A stretch of 64,000 nt of DNA from assembly GCA_025738555.1 (NCBI GenBank), contig JAOVFP010000002.1:6014001-6078000 (forward strand). Reading direction: 5' to 3'. Position 1 is the stretch's first letter; the number at the start of each line of letters is the position of its first letter. The DNA is from Cyathus striatus. Lineage: Eukaryota; Basidiomycota; Agaricomycetes; Agaricales; Nidulariaceae. The notes under the pieces are model-generated. The model was given only the letters and a program-made list of their open reading frames with translations, did not search any database and had not been told where the DNA came from. This document shows positions 1-10,807 of this stretch, piece by piece. A program made the position numbers and the translations under genes.

Positions 1-558
1 TTCGTATTTCGAGGAAGATGTTCCAGAGTATAAGAGAAGGCTTCACCACTACACTAGGTAGTGGGAGAGAAACCCAAAGGAAAACCCAGAGTGGGTTTTG
101 GAACTTAGAAGTAGGAAGAAGTGTATGAGGTTTATATGAATACTGAAGACTACCTAGTACATTTGGAAGGCTATTTATATGTACTAGTAAGACATAGGTA
201 TGAATCTGGAGACAGAATACTAAGTGTAAGTAAACGAAATAAAGACTGGGCAAAGAGGAGTAGCGGCACAAATAACATGCTCAGAATGAAGAATAAGAAA
301 CTAAACTACATTGCCCATAATGAAACATACAAATGAGAATGGAAGAGAGGAGTAATGTTATAATGATGCAGTGAGGCTGTCATAAGAGAAACTAAGTATC
401 CGGGATACCTGATAGAAAACCTGATGGGTTCCAGGTATGTTCCCAGGCAGGAATGTGGGAAGTGTAAACCCGAAGCAGGTACATTCTGGGAACAGACTGG
501 GTATGTTGGAAGGTCATGTGGGAACGTTGGCATGATGTATCTGGACATGGATGTAACA
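1..558 (-). repeat. 3' LTR of the chromovirus, partial
   Basis: This matches 6,815-7,373 almost base for base and ends TAACA, as the other copy does. Its outer part is lost at the window edge. Against the other LTR I count 14 CpG-type sites, one A/G change near 274 and one 1-bp indel near 457. It lies next to the polypurine tract, which identifies it as the 3' LTR of a minus-strand element. Confidence 0.92.
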
Positions 559-572
559 GTATCCCCCTTTTA
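559..572 (-). promoter_or_regulatory. Polypurine tract of the chromovirus
   Basis: Directly inside the 3' LTR, the minus strand reads AAAAGGGGGAT. This is the expected position and composition of the plus-strand primer of an LTR retrotransposon, and it confirms the element's orientation. Confidence 0.75.
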
Positions 573-1394
573 GGGCTGAGCCCATGAGGTCATACTGCTT
601 GTGAGAAGATATAACTAAAAATAATATGAGAAATCCTATTGGTCAGTAGATGTTCAAATAAGAGAACATATGCACATCTGATTCCTTTGGCAAGGAAAGT
701 AGCAAAGGTGTGAGCTACAAGTTCCTGAGTAAGTTCCAGCAAGTTGTAGCTGAACCGAGACCTATTAACACTGCCCATGGATGTGGAAGGACATGTGCAT
801 CAATATTCCACTGGTAGCCATTCGTTCTGGATCTTCTGGGAATGCAGCAAGCTTGGTTGCACTGTAGATTGCATATCCAACTGAGATAATTGTCAGAAAT
901 GGGGTGGAAGTATCAGAAGAGGTGGGAATGGATGGGGAAGTGTTTGGAAGATGTTGGATGAGGTCTGGGTTGAATACGGAAGTAGCAGGAACTGCTGGGG
1001 AAAATGCAGGAAGCATTGGAAGATGGCATAGTCAATCAAGTAGAGTCACAGATGTGGTGATGCCAATTGCCAGGTGGTAGGTGAACTTGATAAGTTGTCC
1101 TGAGATGTTTCCAAGGTATCTGGGCATGTCATCCATGTTTCCATATTGAAACATTGCTCATGGAATGCCTCCGGGATCTGGATGCATGTGAGGAAGGTGT
1201 GACAGGTGCTGGAAAAGCGTCAGAAGGTGAGGAAGTATCTCAGGTCGAGTTGCAGATGCAGAGGGAGTGATGGAAATGATCGTAACATGTTACCAAAGAA
1301 TTAATGTACTTGTATCTCGCTTTTTGCTTGTTATTCGTTGTTTTTGGTTTTTGTATAAGGTGAAACTGCAAGCAGATAATAAGTAACGTGAAAG
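573..1394. other. Non-coding 3' internal region of the chromovirus
   Basis: About 820 bases lie between the end of pol and the polypurine tract. Only short, low-complexity reading frames are present, and none resembles a known protein. It may be a long 3' untranslated leader to the LTR or a deleted extra ORF. Confidence 0.5.
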
Positions 1395-4300
1395 TTAAGA
1401 AATAGGAGTAGGGCCAGGCTTATCTGGATAGCAGGAGTGGAACTCTTCAATGATATCCATAGTGTGTTCCAGTTCTGTGGCCAGAAGCCATGAAAACTCT
1501 TCATTGGTCCCTTCATACCCTAGCCATCATATGTAGTACCTCAGTTTGCAATGCAAACAATGATCCAGTTTAGAGTCCAATATTTCCGAGACCTCATATT
1601 CAATATCACCATCAACCTGGACAGGTGGTGGTGGAGGAATAATGCAATCTGGGATAGTATTTTCAGTATTGGGTTCAAGCATGGATACATGGAATACTGG
1701 GTGGACTGCATGAAATTGTTCTGGAAGGCACAAGGTACATGAATGCAATCCGGCAAGTGTGATGACTTCAAAAGGTCCTAGGAACCTTTCTGCAAGTTTC
1801 CAGGATGGCTGGGTTGTCCGGAAGTACTCGGCTTTGACATATACTTTTGTCCTGACAGGGAATGTGGGTGCGGGTTTGTGATGTGCATCGGCAGGTGCTT
1901 GGTAACATTTCTGTGCACTGAGTATTTTGGTCCGAAGCATCTCGTGAAGTTCCTTGAGGTTTACTGTGAAGTGCTGGGCACGAGCGGAAGTGAAATCACA
2001 TTCCAGATGTATTGCAAGGTTCAGGTGATAACCCTTGTTTGTGTAGAATGGTGAAATTCCTGTGGTTGCACTTGGTGCATTATTGTAAGCAAATTCAGCA
2101 AGAGGTAAGAGATCACACCAGTTATCCTGCTGGTAGTTGCAGTAGGCCTGAAGGTATTGTTCCAGAGTTTGATTGGTGCATTCCGTTTGGCTGTCGCCTT
2201 TGGAGTGATAACCCAAGGTGAAATGTAAAGTGATGTCAAGGGCCATACCGAGGGAATGGAAGAAATGCGACACAAACTCGGAACCACAATCAGAAGTGAT
2301 GTGTTCTGGGACTCCGTGCTTGGAAAAGACATGAAGTACGAATAGAAGTGCAAGGTCGGAAGAAGAGCATGTGGTATGAGTGGGAATGAAGATAGACTGC
2401 TTGGAGAAATGATCCACAATAACAAGTATAGAATCATACTTGGAAGCTGATGATTTTAGAAGTTGATCTATGAAATCCATAGATATCGAGTGCCATGGGT
2501 GTCTGGGAACTGGGAGTTGTTTCAGGGTTCCGTACAGGCAGTGGTGCTGTGGTTTAGAATGCATGCAAGTATTACAAAACTTACAATAGTCCTTTACAAA
2601 TGTCCATATAAGTGGCCAAGTATATTCGCGTCGAATTAGCTTGAGGGTCTTGTTCTGTCCAAGGTGTCCTGAAAACAGGTGGTTGTGTTTGTACTGTAAA
2701 ACCCAAAGCCAAAGGGTTCTGGAGTCCGGAACATAGATCCAGTTATCTAGACAGAGGAAACCATCTGGGGTTACAGTCCAACGATTCTTGGGAGTCTGCA
2801 TTCGGATAACTGCAACCAGGTCATTAGGGAGAGCTGATAATATATCAGTATGTAACTGTTCAATGTCCATGATGATACTAGTGCGAAGAGCAGGTACAAT
2901 AAGTGAGGTTGCTCAGAGAGAAGTGATAAGCTGTTCCTGGGTGAACACTGGATGATAGTTATGCGGATTGACCTTAGCGTAGTCGCTATCCCCCTCTTTA
3001 GGGTAGACATCCCATCATCTAGTCAGAGCATCCGGCTTCACCCTGAGTTTTCCAGGTCGAAAGCAGATAACTAGATTGAACTGGGAAAGATACTCAGACC
3101 ATCGGGCTTGTCATCAGGACAAGATCTTGGTTGTGCAAAAGTATTCCAAGTTCTTGTGGTCTGTGACGACGTCAATGGGTGAACTGGAACCTTCCAGGTA
3201 ATGACACCAGACTTGGAATGCTTTGAAGATAGCAAGCAATTCCTTGTCATGGGTGTCGTAGTTTAACTCAGGAGGTGTAAAGGTTTGTGAGTGGAAAGTG
3301 ATAGGGTGAATCTCACCATCATTGGAAACTATAGACAAGATAGCAGCCAATGCATAATCTGAAGTATCAGTTTCCATGATGAGCTGCTTGTCAGGAACCC
3401 AATGGGTAAGGATGGGTGCCAACATGAAAGCATCCTTAAGTTCAGTGAAAGCAGAATGGCATTTTTCCAAGAAGTTCCACGGATTACCCTTCCAGGTAAG
3501 GCGGGTGAGCAGAACAACTATGTCGGAATAGTTGTATATAAATGCCAATAGAAATTAGTGAACCCAAGGAAAGATTGAATGTCTTTTACTTTCCTTGGTT
3601 CAGGTCATTCTTGAATAGTCTTCACCTTTGTTGGAGATATGGTGAGACCGTTGAGCGATAGTATATATCCGAGATATTCCACAGATTCTGAGTGGAACTC
3701 ACACTTATCCATGCATGTGTACAACCTGTGCTTCTGGAGTTGATGCAAAACTTCCCTGACATGTTGGCGATGTTGTGCAAGGTTATCAGAGTATATAAGG
3801 ATGTCATCCAAATAAACTATGACACACACATCAAGAAGGTCTTTGAAAACATCATTCATGAAGTGTTGGAAACCTGTGGGTGCATTGGAAAGTCTGAAGG
3901 GCATGACTAGCCATTCAAAGGATCCATAGCGAGTCTGGAAAGCAGTTTTCCATTCATCATCCTCAGCAATGCAGACCAGGTGGTACACATGACGCAGGTC
4001 GATCTTGGTGTAGATACGGGAGTGGTGGGGACTGTCGAGCAAATCTGAAATGAGTGGCAAAGGATAACAATCCTTTTTAGAAATAGTGTTCAACCTGCGG
4101 AAATCCACACAAAGCTGAAGCGATCCATCCTTCTTGCAGACAAAAAGGATGGGAGCCCCATGTGGAGAGTGCAAAGGTTGAATGAATCCAATTCGGATAT
4201 GTTCATCAATGAATTCCTGAAGAGCAGAAAGCTTGGATTGGGAAAGGGAATAGATCTGACCTACAGGAGGTGAAGCACCTTCCTCTAGGTTGATCTTTAA

Positions 4301-5104
4301 GTCATAGGGATGGTGAGGGGCAAGTGTATCTGCTGGGACTTGCTAAATACATCAGTGAACTTGTGATACTCAGATGGTATGGAAGAGAGATCCAGAGCTT
4401 CCTCAGGATTGAGGGCAGCAGCAGAAGCGACAGCACCAAGCTGGATATGGAAAGTCTGTGCTCCCTCTAAACAGCATGCATGTGAGAAGGCGGCACCGTT
4501 TATTAGTGAAATGCTAGGAGGAGGTGGCAGAGACTCATCAGAGGTGACCAGAGATGGATCCTTGGAAGTGGAACCTGGTTTTGAGATCTTGGATTTGAGC
4601 AGAAGTTGCTCGGAAGTGACTGGAGTCCAGAATGTTAATGAGCCTGATACCCAGTCAATCAACAGATTGAAGTGGGTGAGCCAATTGTATCCTAGGACCG
4701 CAGAACACATGGAATCAAGAGGTGTCACATAGAGTTCAACTGTAATACATTCACCAGTAGGGAATAGTACAGGCAGTGTAACAAACTCAGTTATAACATG
4801 ATTGGTGGTGCCATCAAAAAGTCTCAGAGTGATAGGTGGAGTAGAAGAGGTAGGAATAGCATGTGTCCATATGAAAGATGAATCCATAAAACAATGGGTA
4901 GAACCTGAATTGACTAGAGCACTATATGAGACTGTACAGGGTGTAGGGAGAGCATGGATGGTACTACAAAGTGGAATATGAAGGGCATTGGGGTCGGAAA
5001 GAGTGGAAGCATTGAGTCTTACCTGCATTGGCTGTGCACAAGGGGGAACAATGCGGTCCTTGGCTTGTGTGGTGTCCAGAGAACCACTCCCTATTTTTTC
5101 GAAC
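1395..5104 (-). pseudogene. Chromovirus pol (PR-RT-RNase H-IN-chromodomain), broken
   Basis: The domains read in order on the minus strand. The protease lies near 4,900 with NSGSTHC where families have D-S-G, so the catalytic Asp is Asn. The RT (about 4,290-3,608) keeps YLDD. RNase H (3,548-3,114) starts with ETDTSDYALAAIL. The integrase has an HHCC region near 2,690-2,560, SMDFID, TSDCGSEF and SQTECTNQTLE. The chromodomain starts YEVSEILDSKLD and ends at a TAA at 1,395. In-frame TGA stops lie at 3,605, 3,114, 3,111, 3,015, 2,913 and 1,527. One-base frameshifts lie near 4,300 and 3,555. CGA to TGA explains most of the stops; the one at 3,605 stands where relatives have Trp. The first codons follow a -1 shift from gag. 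Confidence 0.92.
5088..5104 (-). other. Candidate -1 frameshift site between gag and pol
   Basis: The gag frame reads TCG AAA AAA TAG. Slipping back one base over the A run gives ATA GGG AGT and opens the protease frame without a stop. A one-base indel in the A run would look the same, so this is a candidate only. Confidence 0.4.
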
Positions 5105-6602
5105 CCAAAGCCGGGTTGGAAGGAGGCGTGGACCTGCAGGTCGAGGGACCTGCAGAAGCTGATGTAGGAGCTGAAGTGGATAATCCAGATGCCCAGGCCT
5201 TAGCTGTGGAAGAGGCAGAGCAGGAACATTCTTTGGCATGATGCCACAGATTCCCACAGAACAAGCATAGATTGTTGTCCATGCGACACTGACGTTCTTG
5301 TGGCAAGAGCTTGCCATCTCAACCAACCTTGTCATTCAATTCCAGCCTCTGCTGCTGGGGAGGCTGTGAGAAATGAGGCAGGTGACTACCAGCACAGTGG
5401 GGATAGCTCGGATGGGGTGCATATTGACCCAAAGCAAGGCAGGAAGGTGCCGGGGTGACTGTGGGGTGGTTTGTAGGAGCTCTAACAGAGCTATCTGGAA
5501 CCCACAGACCCCAAGGCTGGTGGGATTCCCACATATGCTCGGACTGGCATTCCCAGTACTGACTATCGATCCCTTGAGCTAGCTTAATCATCCTGTGCTT
5601 TGTGGTAGGTTTCCCGACATGAGAGATCTCATCCTTAATGTGACCTGGAAACCCAGAATAGAGTCAGTGGCATAAGGATTTATTGTCCCAGTCGGTGTGC
5701 TGTGAAAGCCTGTTGAACTGTACAAGATACTTGGACAGTTTCTGCGAATCCTTCATAACAAGGACATCCAGATCATTCTCGGCATCCCCTTCCGGGTTCG
5801 CTAACCCAAAGTTATCCTCTAGCATGATGACAAAAACCTCCCAGGAGTGGGGGAACTCATCATCAGCATAGGGATTGGAGAGGGTCGGTATAACGAGCTG
5901 AAGTGCGGTATCCCGAAGATATGTGAGAGCGAAGTTGACCTGGGAATGTCCATCTGAGTATTGGGAAGGATTGTTCTGGAAGTAAATTTGGCATTGCATA
6001 ATGAACTGCTCCAACTTCTCAGCACTGGAATTGTCAAAAGTATCTGGCTTTTGAATGTTGTGTTCCCGATGTGATCCCGACATACCCTGGGTGGATTCCA
6101 CAACTCTCAAGAGAGCTTCGGCAAGCTGGTCTTCCCAGGAGTGGCGCACAAGAGGTGTGTGCCTGGGACTGCCGACATCACCCCCATTACCATCATCCCC
6201 TGAGTCTGAGGATGGTAGAGACAGAGGGTTGGGCTGAGAAGGAGGTGGAGGTGGCGGCCCAATGGTACCACCATTGGAACTGTGACTCTTGGGAGTTTCC
6301 CAGTCTGCTGCGACTGTACTGTATGGCGGTGGGGTGCCATCTGGAGGAGCCTGAGCAGATCTGAGGTTCCCAGCTGCAGGAACAGAGAGCAATTGAGCAG
6401 AAGTCAAGGGTGGACCCAGGAAAGTAGCACTAGGAGGTGGTGCTGGGCTGGGTGTAACCCGAGATGGTGTAGAAGGTAGAGAACCTGAAGTACTCCATGG
6501 AGGCTGTTGCCTTGTAGCTGCATGGGTGGCACGAGCACCCACAGCATTGGTATGACTAGCGGTATGTGCTGTGTGAGTAACTGAAGTTCCAGTTGGAGCC
6601 AT
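5091..6602 (-). pseudogene. Chromovirus gag, two internal TGA stops
   Basis: The frame starts at an ATG (6,602) just inside the 5' LTR. A Ser/Pro/Thr-rich N-terminus with polyproline near 5,870-6,260 is followed by a retrotransposon gag capsid-like stretch (around PHSWEVFVIMLEDNFG). After that comes a CCHC zinc knuckle near 5,270-5,225 that reads CLFCGNLWHHAKEC. In-frame TGA codons at 5,664 and 5,319 interrupt it; both sit where related elements have Arg, consistent with CGA to TGA. The natural end appears to be TAG at 5,091, directly after AAA AAA, which overlaps pol. Gag would package the element RNA in cytoplasmic particles. Confidence 0.85.
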
Positions 6603-6638
6603 GATAGAGAGATATCCAAGGTATTAGTATTTGTATAC

Positions 6639-7373
6639 TGTTAGGTACCGATTCCCTTTCTACTGGGAAATGAATGCAAAGACACCCAGAGGGCATGGGA
6701 GAACTATAACAGAAACCCGAAGTGAGTATGGGTATGGGAACAGGAGCAGAAGTGCGGAAGTGAGCCATGGCTTCAGCGTATGTGCTGTGCCACCTGGATA
6801 TCCCCAGGGAATGGTTTGTATTTCAAGGAAGACATTCCAGAGTATAAGAGAAGGCTTCACCACTACACTAGGTAGCAGGAGAGAAACCTGAAGGAAAACC
6901 CAGAGTGGGTTTTGGAACTTAGAAGTAGGAAGAAGTGTATGAGGTTTATATGAATACTGAAGACTACCTAGTACATTTGGAAGGCTATTTATATGTACTA
7001 GTAAGACATAGGTATGAATCTGGAGACAGAATACTAAGTGTAAGTAAACGAAATAAAGACTGGGCAAAGAGGAGTAGTGGTGCAAATGACATGCTCAGAA
7101 TGAAGAATAAGAAACTAAACTACATTGCCCATAATGAAACATACAAATGAGAATGGAAGAGAGGAGTAATGTTATAATGATGCAGTGAGGCTGTCATAAG
7201 AGAAACTAAGTATCCGGGATACCTGATAGAAAACCTGATGGGTTCCAGGTATGTTCCCAGGCAGGAATGTCGGGAAGTGTAAACCCAAAGCAGGTACATT
7301 CTGGGAATGGACTGGGTATGTTGGAAGGTCACGTGGGAACGTCAGCACAATGTATCCAGACACAGATGTAACA
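6639..7373 (-). repeat. 5' LTR of the chromovirus (735 bp)
   Basis: It begins TGTTAGGTACC and ends GATGTAACA, with the canonical TG...CA ends, and matches the partial left LTR. The 735-bp length is consistent with the related solo LTR at 16,130-16,904. It should contain the promoter for the minus-strand element. Confidence 0.92.
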
Positions 7374-7464
7374 GTTGTTGACTCAGCTGGTTCTATCTGC
7401 AAGTGGGTGTGTGTCTGTTGGACATCTATCAAACCTTTATCAATTCTATCAACTACACCACCAG

Positions 7465-7617
7465 AATTCAGTTGACCTTGTTGATGAACATCTATTGTCC
7501 TTTGGTGTTAGAGATAAAGCTCTGGTCAGGATTCAGTTGACCTTGTTGATGGAGATCTATTGCCTATTAGTGTTGGAGACAGAGACTTTACTCAGAATTC
7601 AGTTGACCTTGTTGATA
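7465..7617 (+). repeat. 65-66 bp tandem repeat in a retroelement leader
   Basis: The phrase TTCAGTTGACCTTGTTGAT begins near 7,467, 7,532 and 7,598, giving a period of 65-66 bp over about 2.3 units. It lies between the chromovirus LTR and a copia-type gag start, so it is probably the 5' leader of an older Ty1/copia element into which the chromovirus inserted. Confidence 0.6.
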
Positions 7618-7640
7618 CTATCTGATTAAGAATTACTATC

Positions 7641-7844
7641 ATGTCTTCTGCACCAAAGGTTCCTTCTTTTGAAAAAGAAATAAGTGACTACAAACCTTGC
7701 CTCAACCCTATTATTCTCAATGACTTGAATTGGGCAGTTTGGAGTAGCAGCATTCAGGAGAGATTCTTTTTATCATGTGTCGAGAGTATAGTCAATGGGA
7801 AGCTACCATATTCAGCATATCCTGACAGTCTGCATGTATCCTGC
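7641..7844 (+). pseudogene. Ty1/copia-type gag N-terminus, truncated
   Basis: An ATG opens a frame starting MSSAPKVPSFEKE, followed by LNDLNWAVWSSSIQ. The short N-terminal peptide followed by an L-x-x-x-N-x-x-x-W pattern is typical of the start of copia gag (UBN2/DUF4219 type). After about 65 codons the sequence runs into pyrimidine-rich tandem repeats with no sign of pol. This is therefore a remnant. The assignment rests on pattern and leader position only. Confidence 0.45.
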
Positions 7845-7908
7845 CTAGCTGTTCTCTCATTACACTGTGCACCATCCTCCTCATCTGCACATACCTACCC
7901 TCACTGTG

Positions 7909-8530
7909 GTCTCATCATGCTGTGCACTGTTCTCACCCCTCATTGGCATGTACCCATTCTCATTATGCCATCACCATCCCCCCTTGTCTGCATGTAACCC
8001 CTTGCTGTATTCTCATTATGCCATCACCCCCTCCCCTCATCTGCATGTACCCACCTTGCTGTGGTTTCATCACACTGTGCACTGTTCTCCCCCCTTGTTG
8101 GCACATGCCCATCCTTGTTATGCCATTACCATCCCCCCTTGTCTGTGTGTAACCCCCTCGCTGTGTTCTCATTATGCCATCACCCCCTCCTCTCATCTGT
8201 GTGTACTCACTTTACTGTGGTCTCGTCATGCTGTGCACTATTCTCCCCCCTCATTGGCACATACCTGTTCTCATTACACCATCACCATCCCCCCTTGTCT
8301 GCATGTAACCCCCTCACTGTGTTCTCATTATGCTGTCACCATCCCCCCTCATCTGCATGTACCCACCTCACTGTGGTCTCTGTATGCTGTACACTGTTCT
8401 CCCCCTCATTGGCACATACCCCCCTTTGCTGTGTTCTCATTATGCCATGCACCATCCCCCTTCATCTGTGTGTACCCCCCATGCTGTGTTCTCATTGTGC
8501 CATGCAATGTTCTCATCCCCCCATCTGCAT
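7909..8530 (+). repeat. About 155-bp tandem repeat, four units
   Basis: Units begin GTCTCATCATGCTG or a variant at 7,909, 8,064, 8,220 and 8,375, so the period is 155-156 bp. The units are C/T-rich with words such as CTCATTATGCCATCAC and CATCTGCATGTACCC. Long open frames cross the array in several frames because the plus strand has few stops. The period is not a multiple of three, so I do not treat them as genes. Confidence 0.85.
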
Positions 8531-10807
8531 GTTATGTACCATGGTATTTTTGTCCTGACAGTTGTCAGTTGACAAGAACAGCAGGACCTATATGGAAAGT
8601 TGAATGATTCTTTGCCACATGCTATTTATAAATTGAATCTTGTGATGTCTTGCTGTATCTATTATACAAGCCTTACACCCATGCTTCACTACAGGCCAGG
8701 GGCCTGTTGGCCCCCCAGACCCCCTGCTTCTTCATCCCAGTCTTTAACATACTCTATTCTACTGCAATATCTAAATACCCATCTCCCACTCACACTATAA
8801 TAGCCATACATTTATTACACTATTCCAATGCTTCAGTCCATTCCCCTTCCCCTTCCATTCCCTTATGACTACTTGCATATGACTCCCCATATCTTTCTAT
8901 CATTTGCATCTTTTGTATCTTACCCTCCATGTTGATCAAAAATATTGTTCTCTCTTGCATGCAGTATCATTGAATCTCATAGTATACTGATTCTTGGAAT
9001 TATCTCAGGTATTTAAGTAGCACATTCTATACTTAGCAACTCAGTTTGAATAGTGACTAAGATTATCCTCTTGCTCACACTTAACTCTTGCTCACTCTAT
9101 TCTTTACCTGGTCTCACTCCATTCCTCTCTTCCCCTCTGACTCTACTTCCAATATGACTCCAATCACTCCTGCATTTCAACCCAACAACTTTGTAAGAGG
9201 CATATTACATGACCTGAAGCTAGGCAACAGCACAGGTATGGGTGTACCCACAACCTGCAAGTACCCATCAGCTATGTAAAGAGTAAAAACATCTAGTATA
9301 ACTACTGTAAACAAATGAAGAGCTTTCCAATGAATTAATAAAGACTATTACAATGCCTTGTGCAATGTATTGTGCTGAGAACTCAGTTTTGTATTTTATT
9401 CAGCTCACAGGGTTGACTTTTAGATGCTGTACCTCTGTATTTTACTATGAATCATGATTTTATTCACCATTTCATTTCAGATCTTTATGAAAATTCAAGC
9501 AGTTATAGCCTGTGATGCCATGTTTAAAATAAGATCTTTGGTGTATTTTTAAATGGCTTGGTTCCTTCACTACAACAAATCTATTCTCCCCTTTCCCTCA
9601 ATTTAAGATGCACATAGATTTTATTATTACTCAACCATTTCTGGTCTGTTAATTTCATTGCTTGGAACACAAGTAGTACTCTGTTCAATATTCAAAATGA
9701 TACATTGCCTTGCTGAAGTGAATGGTACTTTCATTTCAATCTTGTGTGTTCTGATCTCATCCAGGCATATACCTGCACTTATGTCATTGCTGAAGTGCAT
9801 TTAACTTATTCTATATCTATCATATTTTTACTTCAAAATATTGTTATATTGTATACTGATCTGATAACTGTATACAGCATTCTCCTGCTACTTCTATTCT
9901 CATTATGTGCTAAGTCCCTCTTCAGCTGACTCTTCACCTCTATCTTCTCCATCTTTCATTTCAATTTGGCTGTGTACATATTTACCTACTGAAATTCTGC
10001 CAATTACATAAACCTTACATTTATACCATCCATTTCAATCATTTATTCTACCTATAAGCTTTAAGGATCTCATCACCTCATCTATTAGCTATTGGCCTAC
10101 TAACATTAAATATAATATTTGCCTACAGTGTAGTGATGATTTTTTGAAAGTCACTTTAAATGAAATTATTCCACCATCATATCAAAGCTCATAGATAGTA
10201 GACTCCATAAATATCTTATCAGTATCACTTGCATTGGTTTAACATAATTAAATATTCAAACATATTTGGCTATATCTGATAATATACCTTCCCTCCACTA
10301 ATATTTTTATTGACAATTTAAAACAGTCTCACACTTGGTCAAAAGTTTAATGAGAAAGAAATACACTACTAATTACTACAATAGAAACAAAAAAAAACCG
10401 AAAATTGAGTGTTTATGGAAGTATTATTATGAACATAAACATTCAGGCTCATTTTTGGTGTTGAATTCCAGGGGGAGGGGATAAAGGCATGGAGGTAAGT
10501 ACTTAGTGTGGCAGTGTGGAAGTTCCAGCACTTACCACTGATTAACACTGAGAGAGTGCTCCTCACACTTTTTTAAATGCTGACTAATCTGAGCATGGGC
10601 TCAATTGTAGGCCATTGGGTTTGATTACATAATCTACTTTCATCTACTTTATTTATATACTTATTTAGTTTAGTGTATTCCCTTAAACAAATCTCCCATG
10701 CATTTTCTAATAATATATTGATAGAAGCACCTGTATTGTCAAGTTCCTTCCCTTCCCCCCCATCACAGTGCATCATTTAACCTCCGCTTTTTTGTACTTC
10801 AATTTCT
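8531..10807. other. CpG-poor repeat-derived DNA, no gene seen
   Basis: AT-rich sequence with scattered short frames and no recognisable domain. The part near 8,990-9,130 has a TATTTAAG box followed by pyrimidine-rich sequence, like the promoter part of a fungal LTR, and a similar stretch occurs near 13,050. I could not define LTR ends. Confidence 0.5.

Larger units (their letters stand above)
1..7373 (-). mobile_element. Ty3/gypsy chromovirus, decayed, LTR-bounded
   Basis: Two homologous LTRs (1-558, cut by the window edge, and 6,639-7,373) flank an internal region read on the minus strand in the order gag, protease, reverse transcriptase, RNase H, integrase, chromodomain. That order and the C-terminal chromodomain place it in the chromovirus branch of Ty3/gypsy. 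The 5' LTR is the right one. The frames are broken by eight internal TGA stops and at least two one-base frameshifts, so this copy cannot be autonomous. The gag start lies only 37 bases inside the 5' LTR, so the leader is very short. I did not find a convincing tRNA primer-binding site next to the LTR. The left end and target duplication lie outside the window. Confidence 0.93.

Noticed and set aside
7867..8607. 246-codon open frame rich in His, Cys, Pro and Leu
   Set aside because: It crosses a 155-bp tandem array whose period is not divisible by three, and other frames are open as well. The openness comes from the lack of stops in C/T-rich DNA.
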